Part shown: positions 12,631 through 12,799 of the stretch, one piece after another | How the letters are laid out: every line of letters begins with the position of its first letter | Numbering within the stretch: position 1 is the first letter of the stretch | Source of the DNA: JAVBMJ01 sp031552535 | Lineage (GTDB): Bacteria > Bacteroidota > Bacteroidia > Bacteroidales > Rikenellaceae | Direction of reading: 5' to 3' | DNA length: 12,799 bases | NCBI GenBank assembly: GCA_031552535.1 | Contig: JAVBMJ010000080.1 | Span: forward strand, 1 to 12,799 | Translations under genes and position numbers: made by a program | Notes under the pieces: model-generated | Told to the model about the DNA's origin: nothing | The model's input: only the letters and a program-made list of their open reading frames with translations | Database searches by the model: none

Positions 12631-12658
12631 ATTTTATTTAAGAAATATTTTTAAACAG
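12623..12658. repeat. MITE-end-like inverted repeat over the holin stop
   Basis: CTGTTTA (12623-12629) pairs with TAAACAG (12652-12658), and the AT-rich interior partly pairs. The left arm, CTGTTTAGATTTTATTT, is nearly identical to the reverse complement of the MITE right end (CTGTTTAAATTTTATTT). It may be a decayed or internally deleted relative of that element, the end of a larger element beyond the window, or an AT-rich terminator for the phage block. The holin stop codon TAG is at 12628-12630. Confidence 0.4.
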
Positions 12659-12705
12659 TAGAGTTTATATTCATTTAAATACAAGACCATTTGAAATTAT
12701 GTAAT

Positions 12706-12750
12706 CCACAAGCGATTTCAAAAACGAGATCGTTGAAAAAAAGCTTGTGG
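12706..12750. other. Interrupted hairpin after the holin gene
   Basis: CCACAAGC (12706-12713) pairs with GCTTGTGG (12743-12750). Inside, TTTC (12716-12719) pairs with GAAA (12734-12738 region) and AACGA (12723-12727) with TCGTT (12730-12734). The interior A-rich bases are unpaired. There is no T tract on either side, so this is probably not an intrinsic terminator. Together with the boxA-like motif 10 bases downstream it could be part of the leader of a stable-RNA operon. Apart from this hairpin and the two neighbouring signals, 12631-12799 shows no gene. Confidence 0.4.
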
Positions 12751-12760
12751 CATCGAAAGC

Positions 12761-12771
12761 GTTCTTTGACA
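12761..12771 (+). promoter_or_regulatory. boxA-like antitermination motif
   Basis: GTTCTTTGACA resembles boxA (E. coli TGCTCTTTAACA), the NusB/NusE binding site in rRNA leaders, and to my knowledge this form occurs in the leaders of Bacteroidota rRNA operons. If real, an rRNA operon or another antiterminated transcript starts just to the left, and its 16S gene would lie beyond the window. No TAnnTTTG promoter is obvious between 12631 and 12760, which weakens the case. Confidence 0.35.
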
Positions 12772-12799
12772 ATACGGAAGATTTTCACACGCCCAATTG

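Noticed and set aside
2541..12799. Phage attachment-site direct repeats between the left edge (2541-2766) and the right edge (12631-12799)
   Set aside because: Only short AT-rich words such as AAATATTT and TTTGACAA are shared; no convincing core was found by eye.
1..12799. tRNA genes, CRISPR array, or diversity-generating retroelement
   Set aside because: No cloverleaf, no regularly spaced repeats and no reverse transcriptase or template/variable repeat pair was found.

Overview
The window looks like a member of the Bacteroidales (phylum Bacteroidota), genus not determined. The grounds are promoter -7 boxes of the form TAnnTTTG on both strands, A-rich rather than Shine-Dalgarno-like sequence before start codons, a long-form HisG, and phage structural proteins of the kind found in Bacteroidota prophages. 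Two blocks face away from each other across about positions 2512-2766.

Left block (1-2540, minus strand): the start of a histidine biosynthesis operon, hisG then hisD. In front of hisG lies a complete transcription-attenuation leader: a TAnnTTTG -7 box, an 18-codon leader peptide with three consecutive His codons, a candidate antiterminator pairing that overlaps the leader stop codon, and an intrinsic terminator whose T tract ends a few bases before the hisG start. hisC does not follow hisD directly. Positions 1-174 hold no gene, only two hairpins, one with a plus-strand T tract.

Right block (2600-12630, plus strand): a one-directional run of phage morphogenesis genes. In order: an 83-aa unknown, a tail-terminator-like protein, a 234-bp MITE-like insertion, two tail/baseplate-type proteins with an ATGA overlap, a small possible DNA-binding protein, a ClpP-type head-maturation protease, an HK97-fold-type major capsid protein, a 172-aa unknown, a portal protein, a head-tail connector, and a holin. 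No terminase, integrase, tail tube, tape measure, sheath or endolysin is visible, but the window may cut the element short on the right. The tail genes lie before the head genes and the portal lies after the capsid gene, which differs from the common terminase-portal-protease-capsid-tail order.

The gaps before the capsid, portal and connector genes are 87-133 nt long and each can fold. The 133-nt gap before portal holds a strikingly structured RNA candidate that ends in a T tract. After the holin the last 170 bases hold no gene: an inverted repeat resembling the MITE ends, a long interrupted hairpin, and a boxA-like GTTCTTTGACA motif that could mark the leader of an antiterminated transcript such as an rRNA operon.

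The best candidates for something not yet described are the structured RNA before portal, the re-ordered capsid/portal/holin cassette, and the histidine attenuator in this phylum.
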